Positions 9,393-19,689 of a stretch of 64,000 nt of DNA are shown here, one piece after another. Source of the stretch: Henriciella mobilis (GTDB lineage: Bacteria > Pseudomonadota > Alphaproteobacteria > Caulobacterales > Hyphomonadaceae); NCBI RefSeq assembly GCF_003576315.1, contig NZ_QWFZ01000006.1:62001-126000 (forward strand). The letters run 5' to 3'. The notes under the pieces are model-generated. The model was not told where the DNA came from. It made no database searches and worked only from the letters and a program-made list of their open reading frames with translations. The translations under genes and the position numbers were made by a program. The stretch's first letter is position 1; every line of letters starts with the position of its first letter.

Positions 9393-10764
9393 CGGTGAGG
9401 CGGGATTCGGCATCGGCGATGGGGAGCCACACGCCAAAGACAGACCCTTCGCCTTCCTTGCTGGCCACGGCGAGTCCGCCGCGGTGACGCGCCATGATGT
9501 GCTTGACGATGGCCAGGCCGAGGCCCGTGCCTTCGATCTCGCCGCCGCGGCTTTCATCGACCCGGTAGAACCGCTCACCGAGGCGCGAGAGGTGTTTGCG
9601 GGCAATCCCTTCGCCGCAATCCTCGACCCGGACCCAGGCGGCCCGTGCTTCGCTGGATGCCCGCGGTTGCAGCAGGATGGAACGTCCAGCCCCGTCGCTG
9701 AACCGGGTGGCAAGGCGGCCGGCTTCGCTCATGGATGGCGCGGTGCCCGTCATCACTTTCACCCTGCCGCCGTCGCGAGAATACTTGATCGCATTGCTGA
9801 CCAGGTTCTGCACGACTTGCGAGATCTCGTCCGAACTGGCGGTGATCGGGATGTCGCTGGCCTGGGTGTCGAAGTCGAGATGCACCTTCTTGTCATGTGC
9901 CAGCGGCTGCAGCGAGAGGATGGAGCGTGACGTCACATCGCACAGGTCGATAATCGTGTCGGGCGCCCGGTGTTCGCTGAACTCGATGCGCGAGAGGGAC
10001 AGCAGGTCGGCGACCAGGTGGCGCATGCGTTCGGTCTGCTGGTGCATGATCTCAAGGAAGCCATCCCATGACTCGCGGTCGTCGCGGGCCGGGCCGAGCA
10101 TCGTCTCGATGAAGCCGGACACGGCGGTCAGCGGCGTGCGCAGCTCGTGGCTCGCATTGGCCAGGAAGTCGGCGCGGGCCCGCTCGGCCCTGTGGACGGC
10201 GGTGCGATCCTCGAAAATGACGAATACACTTTTCTTTTCCGGCCCCGGCGTGAGGTGCGCGAGCCACAATTCGTCGCCTTCACCGGTCTGGAACTCGACC
10301 CGTTCCGGTGCGCCGGACTTCGCGACCCGGTCGGTTGCGGACAGCACATCGGGCTGGCGGATAATCACCGATTTGAGGGCGCCCTCGATACTGTTCAGGC
10401 GGAACAGCGCCCCCGAATGGCGGTTCGAAACAAGGATACGCTCGTCGGGCGTTATATAAAGCGCCGGGAAGGGCAGGGCGCGAACCAGGGTCTGGATCGA
10501 CGTATTGTCTGCAACCGACTGGGTGGATGCGGTGGCCCGCCCGTCTTCGGCGGGCGGCGCAGGTGGAACCGAGCCGACATAATAGGCCAGTGCACCGGCA
10601 AACAGCACGATGGCGGCCATGATCCCTTCGACGAAACCAAGCGCGCCGGAAACGACCAGCAATGTCAGCAGGCCAGCGCCGCCCGTGGTCAGGACGATGA
10701 AGTCCCGAACCCGTTCCGGGCGCTTTCTGGCGCCCTGGCGATCATGGGTGTCACTTGCCGACAT
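9385..10764 (-). CDS. phoR: Phosphate regulon sensor histidine kinase PhoR
   Basis: The 459-residue protein has two N-terminal membrane segments (about 22-64) with almost no periplasmic loop, as in PhoR. A PAS-like region (about 85-190) follows. The HisKA motif is FLANASHELRTPLTAVSGF with phospho-acceptor H206. The HATPase domain has N (QNLVSNAIKYSRDG), DCGEGI and GTGLGLAIVKHI. About 35 residues are inserted between the N and G1 boxes. Partner PhoB is the last gene of the same leftward block. It is weakly preceded by GGAAAG. Confidence 0.92.
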   Translation of the reverse strand: MSASDTHDRQGARKRPERVRDFIVLTTGGAGLLTLLVVSGALGFVEGIMAAIVLFAGALAYYVGSVPPAPPAEDGRATASTQSVADNTSIQTLVRALPFPALYITPDERILVSNRHSGALFRLNSIEGALKSVIIRQPDVLSATDRVAKSGAPERVEFQTGEGDELWLAHLTPGPEKKSVFVIFEDRTAVHRAERARADFLANASHELRTPLTAVSGFIETMLGPARDDRESWDGFLEIMHQQTERMRHLVADLLSLSRIEFSEHRAPDTIIDLCDVTSRSILSLQPLAHDKKVHLDFDTQASDIPITASSDEISQVVQNLVSNAIKYSRDGGRVKVMTGTAPSMSEAGRLATRFSDGAGRSILLQPRASSEARAAWVRVEDCGEGIARKHLSRLGERFYRVDESRGGEIEGTGLGLAIVKHIMARHRGGLAVASKEGEGSVFGVWLPIADAESRLTDD

Positions 10765-10863
10765 TCGCTTTCCAACCAGCCTTTCGTTTTCATGACAAGT
10801 CTGCAGCAGCTGTCATTACCTCGCATTTTGCGCATGCGTTCCACGGAATCTCAATCTCTTTGT

Positions 10864-10942
10864 GTTGCAAATGCAACGACTGCAATGCATTATCGATTTT
10901 CAATAATTTTTTGTTGACAGTCGAGTAGTAGAGCCGTAGAGG
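10864..10942 (+). promoter_or_regulatory. Candidate promoter and inverted repeat for the RND operon
   Basis: TTGACA (10914-10919), 17 bp, then TAGAGG (10937-10942) make a plausible sigma-70-type promoter 25 bp before the outer-membrane-factor ATG. Upstream, GTTGCA-AA-TGCAAC (10864-10877) is a perfect 6-bp-arm inverted repeat that could bind a regulator. No dedicated repressor gene is adjacent. Confidence 0.5.
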
Positions 10943-10967
10943 CAACACGGGATATTTTGAGGGTTTA

Positions 10968-12392
10968 ATGAAGCAGACACGTGCAATTCTAGGAGCGCTG
11001 GCGCTCACGGGATGTGGGACCCTGTCAGGTGTGGCGGGCGATCCAGTCGCCGTTTTCCCGGTCGCGCCCGACGCGCCAGAGCGCTGGGCCGCCGCCGGTG
11101 TGACCGGCGACATGCCCGCTGCCGACTGGCTGGCCCAGTTCAACGACCCGATGATGGAAGCCCTGGTCGCCGAAACGCTGGAGGCCAATCCGAACATTCG
11201 CGCGCAATACTTTGCTGTGCGGGCCGCCAGCGCCCAGGCGCGTAGCGTTTACGGCCGTTCGCTGCCGAATGTCAGCGCCGGCATTTCCGGTGGCGTGACG
11301 TCCAACTACTCCGAAACCCTCGATGAGCGGTTTACCGACCCGACCTACAGCCTCGGCGTGGATGCCTCGTGGACGGCCGACCTCTGGGGACGCGTGCGCG
11401 CCTCCATCGAGGCCTCCGAAGCCGACCTGGCCGCGAGCGAGGCGGACCTTGCCTCGGCCCGCCTGTCGCTGGCCTCCCAGACGGCGATTGCCTGGACCGA
11501 CCTGAATGAGGCCGTCGCCCAGGAACGCGTCGCCATCCAGACCTTCGAGGCCCGCAACCGCATCCTGTCGCTGACCGAGCGGCGCTTTGCGCGTGGTCTT
11601 GTCGACTCGCTCGACGTTCGCCTTGCCCGCAGTGCCGTGGCGTCGGCTGAAGCGTCGATCGCAGCGCGCAGCCAGGCGCGCGAGAACGCAACCCGCCGGC
11701 TTGAAATCCTGCTCGGACGTTATCCGGGCAATGAGATCAAGGCACCGGGCACGCTGCCGGAACTGGAGCCGATCCAGGCCGCCGGTACGCCGGTCATGCT
11801 GCTGGCCCGCCGCCCGGATGTCGCTGCGTCCGAAGCCCGGGTGATCGCGGCCGGCCTGCGGGCCGAGCAGGCGCGTCTCGCCGTCCTGCCGAATCTCAGC
11901 TTCTCGGCATCGGTTGGCACCAATGAGACCGACTTTGCGGACCTCTTCGATCCGACCCGGATTGCCGCCAATGCGATTGCCTCGCTGGCCCAGCCAGTGT
12001 TTAATGGCGGGGCGCTGAAGGCCGACAAGGCTGCCGCGCTTGCCAATGCGGAAGCCGTCCTGTCGAGCTATGTCGCCAATGTCCTGCTGGCCTGGCGCGA
12101 AGCTGAAGACGCCATCGCCGCGGACGGCTACCTCGCCCAGCAGGTCGAGGCGCAAGCCCGCGCCCTGGATGAGGCCCTCAAGGCCGAAGAGCTGGCTACG
12201 CGCCAGTATTCCAATGGTCTGATCACGATCTTCAATCTGATCGATGCCCAGACCCGTAGACTGAATGCCGAGAGCACGCTGATTTCCGTCCGCTCGGCAC
12301 GTGTATCGAACCGCATCGCCTTCCACCTGGCAGTTGGGGGCGGGATACCGGGAGAGCCGGTCTCCGAAACCATAAATAATAACGCGCCCTGA
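10968..12392 (+). CDS. RND efflux outer membrane factor lipoprotein (NodT/OprM family)
   Basis: The 474-residue protein begins MKQTRAILGALALTGCGTLSG, a lipoprotein signal with the acylated cysteine at residue 16. The rest has the two OEP (TolC) repeats, rich in alternating Ala and Gln/Glu coiled-coil helices. The ribosome site is TTGAGGG. It forms the outer-membrane channel for the adaptor and permease encoded immediately downstream (13-bp and 4-bp junctions). Substrate is unknown. Confidence 0.9.
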   Translation: MKQTRAILGALALTGCGTLSGVAGDPVAVFPVAPDAPERWAAAGVTGDMPAADWLAQFNDPMMEALVAETLEANPNIRAQYFAVRAASAQARSVYGRSLPNVSAGISGGVTSNYSETLDERFTDPTYSLGVDASWTADLWGRVRASIEASEADLAASEADLASARLSLASQTAIAWTDLNEAVAQERVAIQTFEARNRILSLTERRFARGLVDSLDVRLARSAVASAEASIAARSQARENATRRLEILLGRYPGNEIKAPGTLPELEPIQAAGTPVMLLARRPDVAASEARVIAAGLRAEQARLAVLPNLSFSASVGTNETDFADLFDPTRIAANAIASLAQPVFNGGALKADKAAALANAEAVLSSYVANVLLAWREAEDAIAADGYLAQQVEAQARALDEALKAEELATRQYSNGLITIFNLIDAQTRRLNAESTLISVRSARVSNRIAFHLAVGGGIPGEPVSETINNNAP

Positions 12393-12405
12393 CAAGAGAC
12401 CTCCC

Positions 12406-13677
12406 ATGAAAAGATTCATCGCGCTCCTTCTTCCCGTTCTCGTTCTCATCGGCCTTGTCGGTGGTGGCTTCGTGCTGATGCAGCTGTTCAAGCCGCCCGT
12501 CGAAAAGGCTGAAGAACAGCCGCGTGGCCTGTCCGTCTTTGCGGAGGCCGCAGAGCTGACCGACCTGTCGATGACCGTCGCCGCGCAAGGCGAGGTCCGT
12601 CCGAAGCGCCAGATCGTGGTGGCGCCGCAGATCGCCGGCCGGATTTCCGATGTCTCTCCCGATTTCCTCGATGGCGGTTTCATCCGTCAGGGCCAGGTGC
12701 TGGTCCGTCTGGAATCGGCCGACTATGAGCTGGCCGTCACCCGCGCGCGGTCCATTGTCGCCTCGGCCGAGCAGAGGCTCGCCCGTGAACGGGCCGAAGC
12801 CGATCTCGCCCGCCAGGACATTCGTGAGCTTGGCATCGAGGATCCGAGCCCGCTTGCCCTTCGCGAACCGCAGCTGGCGGAAGCTACGGCCAACCTTGAA
12901 TCCGCCAAGGCTCAGCTCGCCGATGCGCAGCTGGCCCTGAACCGGACCGCTGTCACCGCGCCATTCTCCGGCCGGGTCCGTGAACGCGACGCCGACCTTG
13001 GCCAGTTTGTCAGCCCCGGCCAGTCGCTGGGCACGATCTTCGCGACCGATGTGGTCGAGGTCTCGCTGCCGCTGTCCGACGACGACCTCGGCCGGGTCGG
13101 CCTGCCGCTCGCCTTTGCCGAGACGAAGGACAATCCCGGTCCGCAGGTGACCTTTACGGCGAATGTCGGTGGCGAGATGCGCACCTGGGAAGGCCGCGTG
13201 CGGCGCACCTCGGCGGCACTCAACCCGCAGACGCGCCTGATCAACGTCATCGCCGAACTGGATGACCCGTATGGCGAAGGCGCCGACAATGGCGTGCCGA
13301 TGGCGCCTGGCCTGTTCGTGAATGCGAGCATCGAGGGCCGTATGATCCAGAATGTGGTGAAGGTCCCGCGTGCCGCCCTTCGCGGTGTGGACGAGGTTTT
13401 CATCGGTGACGGCCCGGCGGGCGAGCTGCATATCCGCAAGGTCGATGTCGCGTTCAGCGATGAGGACGGTGCCTATGTCCGTTCCGGCGTGGAGCCGGGC
13501 GAGCTGGCCATCGTCTCACCGATCCAGGCCGCGTTCGAGGGCATGAATATCCAGGTCGTCGAGCGTATGCCGGATGGATCGCTGATCCCCCGCACGCCGC
13601 GCAAGATGAGCGATGACGAAGACACGCCGGAAACCTCGACGCTGGTGTCCGGAGACGTTGATGGAGCCGCACAATGA
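12406..13677 (+). CDS. RND efflux periplasmic adaptor (HlyD/MexA family)
   Basis: The 423-residue membrane fusion protein has one N-terminal membrane anchor (about 4-26). A barrel-sandwich half follows, starting VAAQGEVRPKRQIVVAPQIA, then a helical hairpin (ARSIVASAEQRLARERAEAD), the second lipoyl half (ALNRTAVTAPFSGRVRERDA) and the beta-barrel. The C-terminus is acidic. Its stop overlaps the permease start by four bases. It bridges the inner permease and the outer channel. Confidence 0.92.
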   Translation: MKRFIALLLPVLVLIGLVGGGFVLMQLFKPPVEKAEEQPRGLSVFAEAAELTDLSMTVAAQGEVRPKRQIVVAPQIAGRISDVSPDFLDGGFIRQGQVLVRLESADYELAVTRARSIVASAEQRLARERAEADLARQDIRELGIEDPSPLALREPQLAEATANLESAKAQLADAQLALNRTAVTAPFSGRVRERDADLGQFVSPGQSLGTIFATDVVEVSLPLSDDDLGRVGLPLAFAETKDNPGPQVTFTANVGGEMRTWEGRVRRTSAALNPQTRLINVIAELDDPYGEGADNGVPMAPGLFVNASIEGRMIQNVVKVPRAALRGVDEVFIGDGPAGELHIRKVDVAFSDEDGAYVRSGVEPGELAIVSPIQAAFEGMNIQVVERMPDGSLIPRTPRKMSDDEDTPETSTLVSGDVDGAAQ

Positions 13678-16600
13678 ACGGTCTGGTCGCCTGGTGGGCC
13701 CGTAACGGGATTGCTGCCAACCTGCTGATGGTCATCGCCTTCATTGGCGGGACATTCGGGTTTCTCAGCCTTGAGAAAGAGGCCTTCCCATCCGCCGACT
13801 TCAACGGCGCGTCCGTATCGATTGCCTGGCCCGGCGCCTCGCCGCAGGACGTCGAAGACCAGATCGTTGTCCGCCTGGAAGAAGTCGTCGCCGACATTGA
13901 CGGCCTGAAGCGGATGAGCGGTGTGGCGCGCGAAGGCGTTGGCTACGTCAATCTCGAGTCCGAGCTGGACATCGACATCGACGAGTTCGTCGACGAGGTG
14001 AAGCGCCGCGTCGATACGATCTCCAACCTGCCGCAATCGTCCTTCCCGCCGCAGGTGCAGCGCTGGCGCGCGAACAACCAGTATATGGGCCTGGCCATTC
14101 ATGGCGATGTCGACCGCAAGACGCTGAAATACTATGCCGAGCAGGCGCGGGACAAGATCGCGCTGATTGATGGCGGCGAGCTGGCCCAGGTCTGGGGAAC
14201 GCTGGATGAAGAAGTGTCGATCGAAGTCTCCGAGGAGGCCCTGCGGCGCTACAACCTGACCTTTGCCGAAGTCGCCAATGCGGTGCGCAGTTCCTCGCTC
14301 AACTCCTCGGGCGGGATCGTGCGGACCGATACCGGTGCCGTCGCGCTGCAGGCGCGACAGCTGGCCGACACTGAAGAGGAATTCGGCAACATCGTCGTTC
14401 GCGAGACCGTCGACGGCGGAACGATCCGTATCCGCGATGTGGCAGAGGTCGTTGATGGCTTCGTCGATGCAGACCTCGACGCCACGCACAATGGCGATCC
14501 GACCGCCTTCATCATGATCAACCAGCCGGAAAAGATGGACATCGTCGCCTATACCGACGCGATCCATGAATATATCGAGCGCGCCAATAGCGGCAAAGGG
14601 CCCGACGCCCTGCCGGCCGGTATCCGGATCGACCCGCTGTTTGACGATTCCGATGTCTATGAAGGCCGGATGGACACGATCAGCTCCGCAGCGACGCAGG
14701 GCATGATCCTCGTCCTGATCATCCTGATCCTCTTCCTGCGCCCGGTCGTGGCGTTCTGGGTGACGATCGGGATCGGTACAGCCTTCGCCGGCGGCATCAT
14801 GCTGCTGCCGCTGTTCGGCGTGTCGCTGAACTTCCTGTCCCTGTTCGCCGTGCTGCTGGTGATCGGCGTGGTCGTCGATGACGCAATCGTGGTCGGCGAG
14901 AACATTCACAAGGAAGTCGAAAGCGGCCGGCGAGAGGGGCTCGATGCCGCGACGGTCGGAACGCAGCTGGTGCTGAAGCCTGTCGTCTTCGGCGTGATCA
15001 CCACCATGATCATGTTCGCGCCCTGGATGTTCCTGCCCGGTCCCGAACGCCAGTTCACGGCGCAGATTTCCTATGTGGTCATCGCAGCCCTGCTGTTCTC
15101 GCTGATCGAGTCGATGCTGATCCTGCCGTCGCACCTGTCGCACATGGAGCCGCAGAAATTCGACGGGCCCATGGGCAAGTTGCTTCGGGCTCAGCAAACG
15201 ATTGCCGACAGCCTGCTGACCTTCGCCAACAAGATCTACAAGCCGGTTCTGGAAGCCGCCGTGAAATGGCGTTACGTGACGCTGGCCGCTTTCGCGTCCA
15301 CCTTCATCTGGGCGATCATGCTGTTGCAGACGGGGATCGTGCCCTTCCGCTTCATGCCTGAGATCGAGGGTGACCTGCTGCGTGTCAGTATCGACCTGCC
15401 GGAGGGCTCGCCGCAGTCGCGCTCGCTGCAGGTTCGCGACCAGCTGAACCAGGCCATCGTTGTCGCGAAGGCCGAGCTGGCAGAAGACTATCCCGATCTC
15501 GAGGAGTCCCTGATCCAGGGCGTATCCATCGTCGCCGAGGAAGGTAACGTCCAGTCCTGGATCGGACTGATGCCGGCCGAAGATCGCCCGACAGGCGTCG
15601 GCGCGAAGCTGATCACCCAGAAAGTGCGCGACGCTTTCGGCGAAGTGCCGGATGCCGAGGAAGTGAACTTCGAATTCACGATCAACGACTCCGACAATTC
15701 GATCCGGTTCGCTCTGAACCACGACAATCTGGCGCTGCTCCGGCAGGCCGCCTCCGAGGTGAAGGCCCAGCTGGCCACCTATGAGCAGACCTATGATATC
15801 AGCGACAACCTGTCGTCTGCCGCCGAGGAAGTCCGGATCAACCTGAAGCCCGGCGCAAGCTCGCTCGGCCTGACGCTGGCCGATGTGACCTCGCAGGTGC
15901 GCGCGGCCTATTACGGTATCGAGGCCCAGCGCCTGCCGCGTGACGGTGAGGATGTGCGGGTGATGGTCCGCTATCCCGAGGCGGCGCGCCGCTCGCTCGA
16001 CAGTCTGCGTGACCTTCGGATCCGGACCAATGACGGGCGTGAGATTCCGCTTGCCCAGGTCGCCGATATCTCGTTCGAACCTGGCATCAACCGCATTCTC
16101 CGGCGCGAGCGCATGCGCTCTGTGACCGTGTTCTCCGACCTTGTCGGCGATGGTACGCGGGCCGTGATCTCAGCGGACATGGAGCAGAATTTCTGGCCAG
16201 ACTTTGCCAAGAAGTATCCGGAAATCACGCGCGGCGTGGTCGGGTCGGCGGAGTCCGAGCAGGAATTCTTCCAGGACATCATCCGGCTGTACCTGACGGC
16301 TTTCGTGATGATGTACATCCTGCTGGCGATTGCGTTCCAGTCCTATTCGCAACCGATCCTGCTGATGATGGCCATTCCGTTCGGCTTCGCCGGCGCGGTG
16401 TTCGGGCACGTCGCCTTCGGTGTGCCGATGGCCCTGTTCTCGATCTTCGGGATCGGCGCGGCGGCAGGTGTTGTGATCAACGACAACCTCGTCCTGGTTG
16501 ACTATATCAACAGGCGGCGGGCTGAGGGCGCCGGCGCGTTGCAGGCTATCGTGGATGCAGGCGTGTCGCGGTTCCGTCCGGTCCTGCTGACCTCGATCAC

Positions 16601-16889
16601 GACCTTTGTCGGTATCCTGCCGATGATCGCGCAGAAATCTGTGCAGGCGCAGTTCCTGAAGCCAATGGTGGTCTCGCTCGGCGCAGCGGTGGCGTTTGCC
16701 CTGTTCGTCTCGCTGCTCATGGTGCCCGCGCTCTACGCCATCGGGTGCGAGGTTGGCCGCATCTTCCGCTGGACCTGGGGCGGTCGTCCCTATCGCCAGA
16801 TCGGTGAATCCTATGAGGGTGACGTTCATATCGATGAAGAGGAACTCATTGGAACAAGTCGCGGCGGCCGGGCGCAGCCAGCAGAATAA
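13674..16889 (+). CDS. RND efflux permease (AcrB/HAE1 superfamily)
   Basis: The 1071-residue permease has twelve predicted membrane helices in two halves with large periplasmic loops. TM1 is NGIAANLLMVIAFIGGTFGF. The proton-relay pair is D402-D403 in VVVDDAIVVGENI, and the second-half equivalent reads AAGVVINDNLVLVDYI. The porter domain has PQDVEDQIVVRLEEV. The sequence looks closer to the acriflavin-type proteins of unknown substrate than to AcrB itself. A 749-codon leftward frame across it is an antisense shadow caused by the GC bias. Confidence 0.93.
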   Translation: MNGLVAWWARNGIAANLLMVIAFIGGTFGFLSLEKEAFPSADFNGASVSIAWPGASPQDVEDQIVVRLEEVVADIDGLKRMSGVAREGVGYVNLESELDIDIDEFVDEVKRRVDTISNLPQSSFPPQVQRWRANNQYMGLAIHGDVDRKTLKYYAEQARDKIALIDGGELAQVWGTLDEEVSIEVSEEALRRYNLTFAEVANAVRSSSLNSSGGIVRTDTGAVALQARQLADTEEEFGNIVVRETVDGGTIRIRDVAEVVDGFVDADLDATHNGDPTAFIMINQPEKMDIVAYTDAIHEYIERANSGKGPDALPAGIRIDPLFDDSDVYEGRMDTISSAATQGMILVLIILILFLRPVVAFWVTIGIGTAFAGGIMLLPLFGVSLNFLSLFAVLLVIGVVVDDAIVVGENIHKEVESGRREGLDAATVGTQLVLKPVVFGVITTMIMFAPWMFLPGPERQFTAQISYVVIAALLFSLIESMLILPSHLSHMEPQKFDGPMGKLLRAQQTIADSLLTFANKIYKPVLEAAVKWRYVTLAAFASTFIWAIMLLQTGIVPFRFMPEIEGDLLRVSIDLPEGSPQSRSLQVRDQLNQAIVVAKAELAEDYPDLEESLIQGVSIVAEEGNVQSWIGLMPAEDRPTGVGAKLITQKVRDAFGEVPDAEEVNFEFTINDSDNSIRFALNHDNLALLRQAASEVKAQLATYEQTYDISDNLSSAAEEVRINLKPGASSLGLTLADVTSQVRAAYYGIEAQRLPRDGEDVRVMVRYPEAARRSLDSLRDLRIRTNDGREIPLAQVADISFEPGINRILRRERMRSVTVFSDLVGDGTRAVISADMEQNFWPDFAKKYPEITRGVVGSAESEQEFFQDIIRLYLTAFVMMYILLAIAFQSYSQPILLMMAIPFGFAGAVFGHVAFGVPMALFSIFGIGAAAGVVINDNLVLVDYINRRRAEGAGALQAIVDAGVSRFRPVLLTSITTFVGILPMIAQKSVQAQFLKPMVVSLGAAVAFALFVSLLMVPALYAIGCEVGRIFRWTWGGRPYRQIGESYEGDVHIDEEELIGTSRGGRAQPAE

Positions 16890-16973
16890 TTTTCCCCGAT
16901 TTTCGCAGGCCGCCGGGTGGATATTGCCCGGTGGCGTGCGATAAGGACCTGATAAATCTAGGAGGATCTATCC

Positions 16974-19160
16974 ATGAAACGACTTCTTGCAGGGGTAGCG
17001 ACTGTTGCCCTGCTCGGTGCCTGCGCAACCGCAACGGAGGAGGCCGCGCTCGACTCGACCGAGGCTGCGACCACCGTCACCGAAACCGCGCCGGCCGAGG
17101 CGGAAGCTACGCCTAAGAAGCATGTCGTCGAAACCACATCGCCGGATTTCTGGGGTGACTGGGGCATTGATACCAGCGTCATGGATACAGAGGTCGATCC
17201 GGGCGACAATTTCTTCATGTATGTGAATGGCGGCTGGTTCGATGAATTCGAACTGCCGGCTGACAAGACCCGCTATGGCGCCTTCGACCTGCTGCGCGAA
17301 AAATCCGAGCAGCAAGTGCGTTTCATCATCGAGGATGTCGCCGCCGACGCGCCGCCGACCGATACGCCGGAAGGCAAGGTCGCAGCTTACTACAACGCCT
17401 ATATGGACACCGATGCGATCGAGGCAGCCGGGCTTGAGCCTGTGCAGCCCTATCTCGACAAGATCCAGGCCATCGAAACCCGCGAGCAGCTGGCTGAAAT
17501 CTTCGCCACGCCGGGTTTCTCCTCGCCGATTAACGGTTTTGTCTGGGTCGATGACAAGGATCCGAGCGACTACATCTTCCAGATGTCGATGGGCGGTCTC
17601 GGCCTGCCGGACCGCGAATACTACCTCAAGGATGACGAGAAATCCGTCGATATCCGCGCGAAATATGTCGAGCTTCTGACCTTCCTGCTCGGCAAGGCCG
17701 GTTATGAGGATGCCGAAGCGAAGGCCGCCGACATCCTGGCGCTGGAAACCAAGCTGGCCAAGGCCGACTGGGACCGCGCCGTCAGCCGGAACCCGGAAGT
17801 CACCTATAACAAGTTGACGCGCGCTGAGCTCGACGAGCTGGCCGGCGACTTCCCGCTGACGACAGCGCTGACCACGATCGGCGTCAATGACGAGACCGAA
17901 TTCCTCGTCACCGAAGTGCCACCGACGGCTGAGGAAATCGCTGCCGCGGGCCTCTCACAGGAAGATGTCGACAAGCTGGGTGCCGGCATGCCGGCGGCCT
18001 TCAACCTCGCCATGACCGAAGACCTCGACACCTGGAAGGCGTACCTTTCGGCGCACATGCTGTCGAACTTCTCCTCGGTCCTGCCGAAGGAGATCGACGG
18101 TGCCGACTTTGCCTTCTACGGCACGGTGCTGGGCGGCCAGCCCGAGCAGCGGCCGCGCTGGAAGCGGGCGGTCTCCTCGGTTCAGGGCAATCTGGGCGAA
18201 GCGCTCGGACAGGTCTATGTCGAGCGCCACTTCCCGGCGGAAAACAAGGAAAAGATGGACGAGCTGGTCGCCAATCTGCGCGCGGCCATGCACGTCAATC
18301 TCGAAGACCTCGAATGGATGGGCGAAGAGACTCGCGAAAAGGCGAAGTACAAGCTCGACAAGTTCAACCCGAAGATCGGCTACCCGCCGAAATTCGAGAC
18401 CTATGAGGGCCTGGAAGTTTCTGACAATGCCTTCCAGAACTCGGTCAATGCCGGGATCTGGGGCTTCAAGGACAATATTGCCCGCCTGAACGAGGAGCCG
18501 GACCGCGACGAGTGGTTCATGACCCCGCAGACGGTCAACGCCTATTACAACCCGGCCTATAACGAGATCGTCTTCCCGGCCGCCATCCTGCAGCCGCCCT
18601 TCTTCAACGTCTCGGCTGACCCGGCTGTGAACTATGGCGCCATTGGCGGCGTCATCGGCCACGAAATGGGTCATGGTTTCGATGACCAGGGCTCGAAGTA
18701 TGATGGCGACGGTGTCCTGGCCAACTGGTGGACCGAAGACGACCGCGAAGCCTTCGATGCGCTGACGTCCGCGCTGGTCGAGCAGTACAACCAGTACTGC
18801 CCGCTGGAAGAGGGCGAGCCCTGCGTGAACGGCAAGCTGACGCTGGGCGAGAATATCGGCGACCTTGGCGGTCTGTCGCTCGCCTATCGCGCCTACCAGA
18901 TGTCGCTCGATGGCGAAGAAGCCCCGGTGATCGACGGTTTGACCGGCGACCAGCGCTTCTTCATGGCCTGGGCCCAGGTCTGGCGCTCGAAGTATCGCGA
19001 CGAAGCCAAGCGCACGCAGATCCTGACGGACCCGCATTCGCCGGCTGAATTCCGCGTCAACGGCATCGTTCGCAATTTTGACGAGTGGTACGACGCCTTC
19101 GACATCAGCGAAGATGCGGACCTCTATCTTCCGCCTGAGGAACGTATCCGCATCTGGTAA
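16974..19160 (+). CDS. M13-family zinc metallopeptidase lipoprotein (PepO-like)
   Basis: The 728-residue protein starts MKRLLAGVATVALLGACATA, a lipoprotein signal with acylated Cys 17. The M13 zinc site is H563-E-M-G-H567 (VIGHEMGHGFDDQG), with the third ligand E626 in GENIGDLGG. NAYYNPAYNEIVFPAAILQPP is the substrate-binding block of neprilysin-type enzymes. The C-terminal tryptophan (RIRIW) is typical. It should cut short peptides in the periplasm. GGAGG precedes the ATG, and an 11-bp-stem terminator follows at 19187. Confidence 0.95.
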   Translation: MKRLLAGVATVALLGACATATEEAALDSTEAATTVTETAPAEAEATPKKHVVETTSPDFWGDWGIDTSVMDTEVDPGDNFFMYVNGGWFDEFELPADKTRYGAFDLLREKSEQQVRFIIEDVAADAPPTDTPEGKVAAYYNAYMDTDAIEAAGLEPVQPYLDKIQAIETREQLAEIFATPGFSSPINGFVWVDDKDPSDYIFQMSMGGLGLPDREYYLKDDEKSVDIRAKYVELLTFLLGKAGYEDAEAKAADILALETKLAKADWDRAVSRNPEVTYNKLTRAELDELAGDFPLTTALTTIGVNDETEFLVTEVPPTAEEIAAAGLSQEDVDKLGAGMPAAFNLAMTEDLDTWKAYLSAHMLSNFSSVLPKEIDGADFAFYGTVLGGQPEQRPRWKRAVSSVQGNLGEALGQVYVERHFPAENKEKMDELVANLRAAMHVNLEDLEWMGEETREKAKYKLDKFNPKIGYPPKFETYEGLEVSDNAFQNSVNAGIWGFKDNIARLNEEPDRDEWFMTPQTVNAYYNPAYNEIVFPAAILQPPFFNVSADPAVNYGAIGGVIGHEMGHGFDDQGSKYDGDGVLANWWTEDDREAFDALTSALVEQYNQYCPLEEGEPCVNGKLTLGENIGDLGGLSLAYRAYQMSLDGEEAPVIDGLTGDQRFFMAWAQVWRSKYRDEAKRTQILTDPHSPAEFRVNGIVRNFDEWYDAFDISEDADLYLPPEERIRIW

Positions 19161-19186
19161 TCCTTTCAGGACAAGACCTTATGGCG

Positions 19187-19223
19187 ACGGGGCAGGTGCA
19201 AACCTGCCCCGTTTGCGTTTCCC
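19187..19223 (+). terminator. Rho-independent terminator after the M13 peptidase
   Basis: ACGGGGCAGGT and ACCTGCCCCGT form a perfect 11-bp stem around the tetraloop GCAA. A T-rich stretch (TTTGCGTTT) follows. Confidence 0.8.
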
Positions 19224-19320
19224 GTTCTGTGTGCGGACGAAAAAAACCGTTTGTCAATCTTCACAAGACGGTCCCGCCGGGTCTTTTATATCGCCCTTCG
19301 CTCTGGGGAGGGCTGGATAA

Positions 19321-19689
19321 ATGCCATTGCCAAAGGCTGTCGCCGGTTATTTCGACAAGCTCGAAGGCCCGATGAAGGCTGTCGCGATCAGGCTCAGTGA
19401 AGCAGTCTACGAGCGCGGACCGCATCTCAAGGCGACATATGCCTGGGGCCAGCCATGCTGGATCGGGAATGAGCGGGTGGTTTCCATCATGGCGCATGCG
19501 CGTCACTGCAACCTTCAGCTCTGGTCGGGTGCCCGGATGGCTGAGCAGTATTTCGGCCGCATCGAGGGCAGCGGAAAGATGCTGCGCCATGTGAAGGTGC
19601 GCAGTCCCGATGAGATCGACGACGAACTGATCGACATCATCGACCGAGCGATCCAACTCGACCAGGATGCACCGGTGCGCGTGCGCTGA
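19321..19689 (+). CDS. DUF1801-domain protein (YdhG-like)
   Basis: The 122-residue cytoplasmic protein matches the DUF1801 fold. Recognisable stretches are MKAVAIRLSEAVYERGPHLK, the central AWGQPCWIGNERVVSIMAHA and the C-terminal helix DDELIDIIDRAI. Function is not established; the family is structurally related to iron-chaperone frataxin-like YdhG. GGGAGGG is placed just before the ATG. It is a monocistronic gene. Confidence 0.75.
   Translation: MPLPKAVAGYFDKLEGPMKAVAIRLSEAVYERGPHLKATYAWGQPCWIGNERVVSIMAHARHCNLQLWSGARMAEQYFGRIEGSGKMLRHVKVRSPDEIDDELIDIIDRAIQLDQDAPVRVR

Noticed and set aside
10794-10816. Possible PHO box upstream of phoR
   Set aside because: TGTCAT half-sites are present but in inverted, not tandem, orientation and at the wrong spacing, so PhoB control is not supported.
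13473-15722. 749-codon leftward open frame
   Set aside because: It lies opposite the RND permease and adaptor. GC-rich codon bias opens the antisense frame; the protein is His/Arg/Asp-rich without a recognisable fold.
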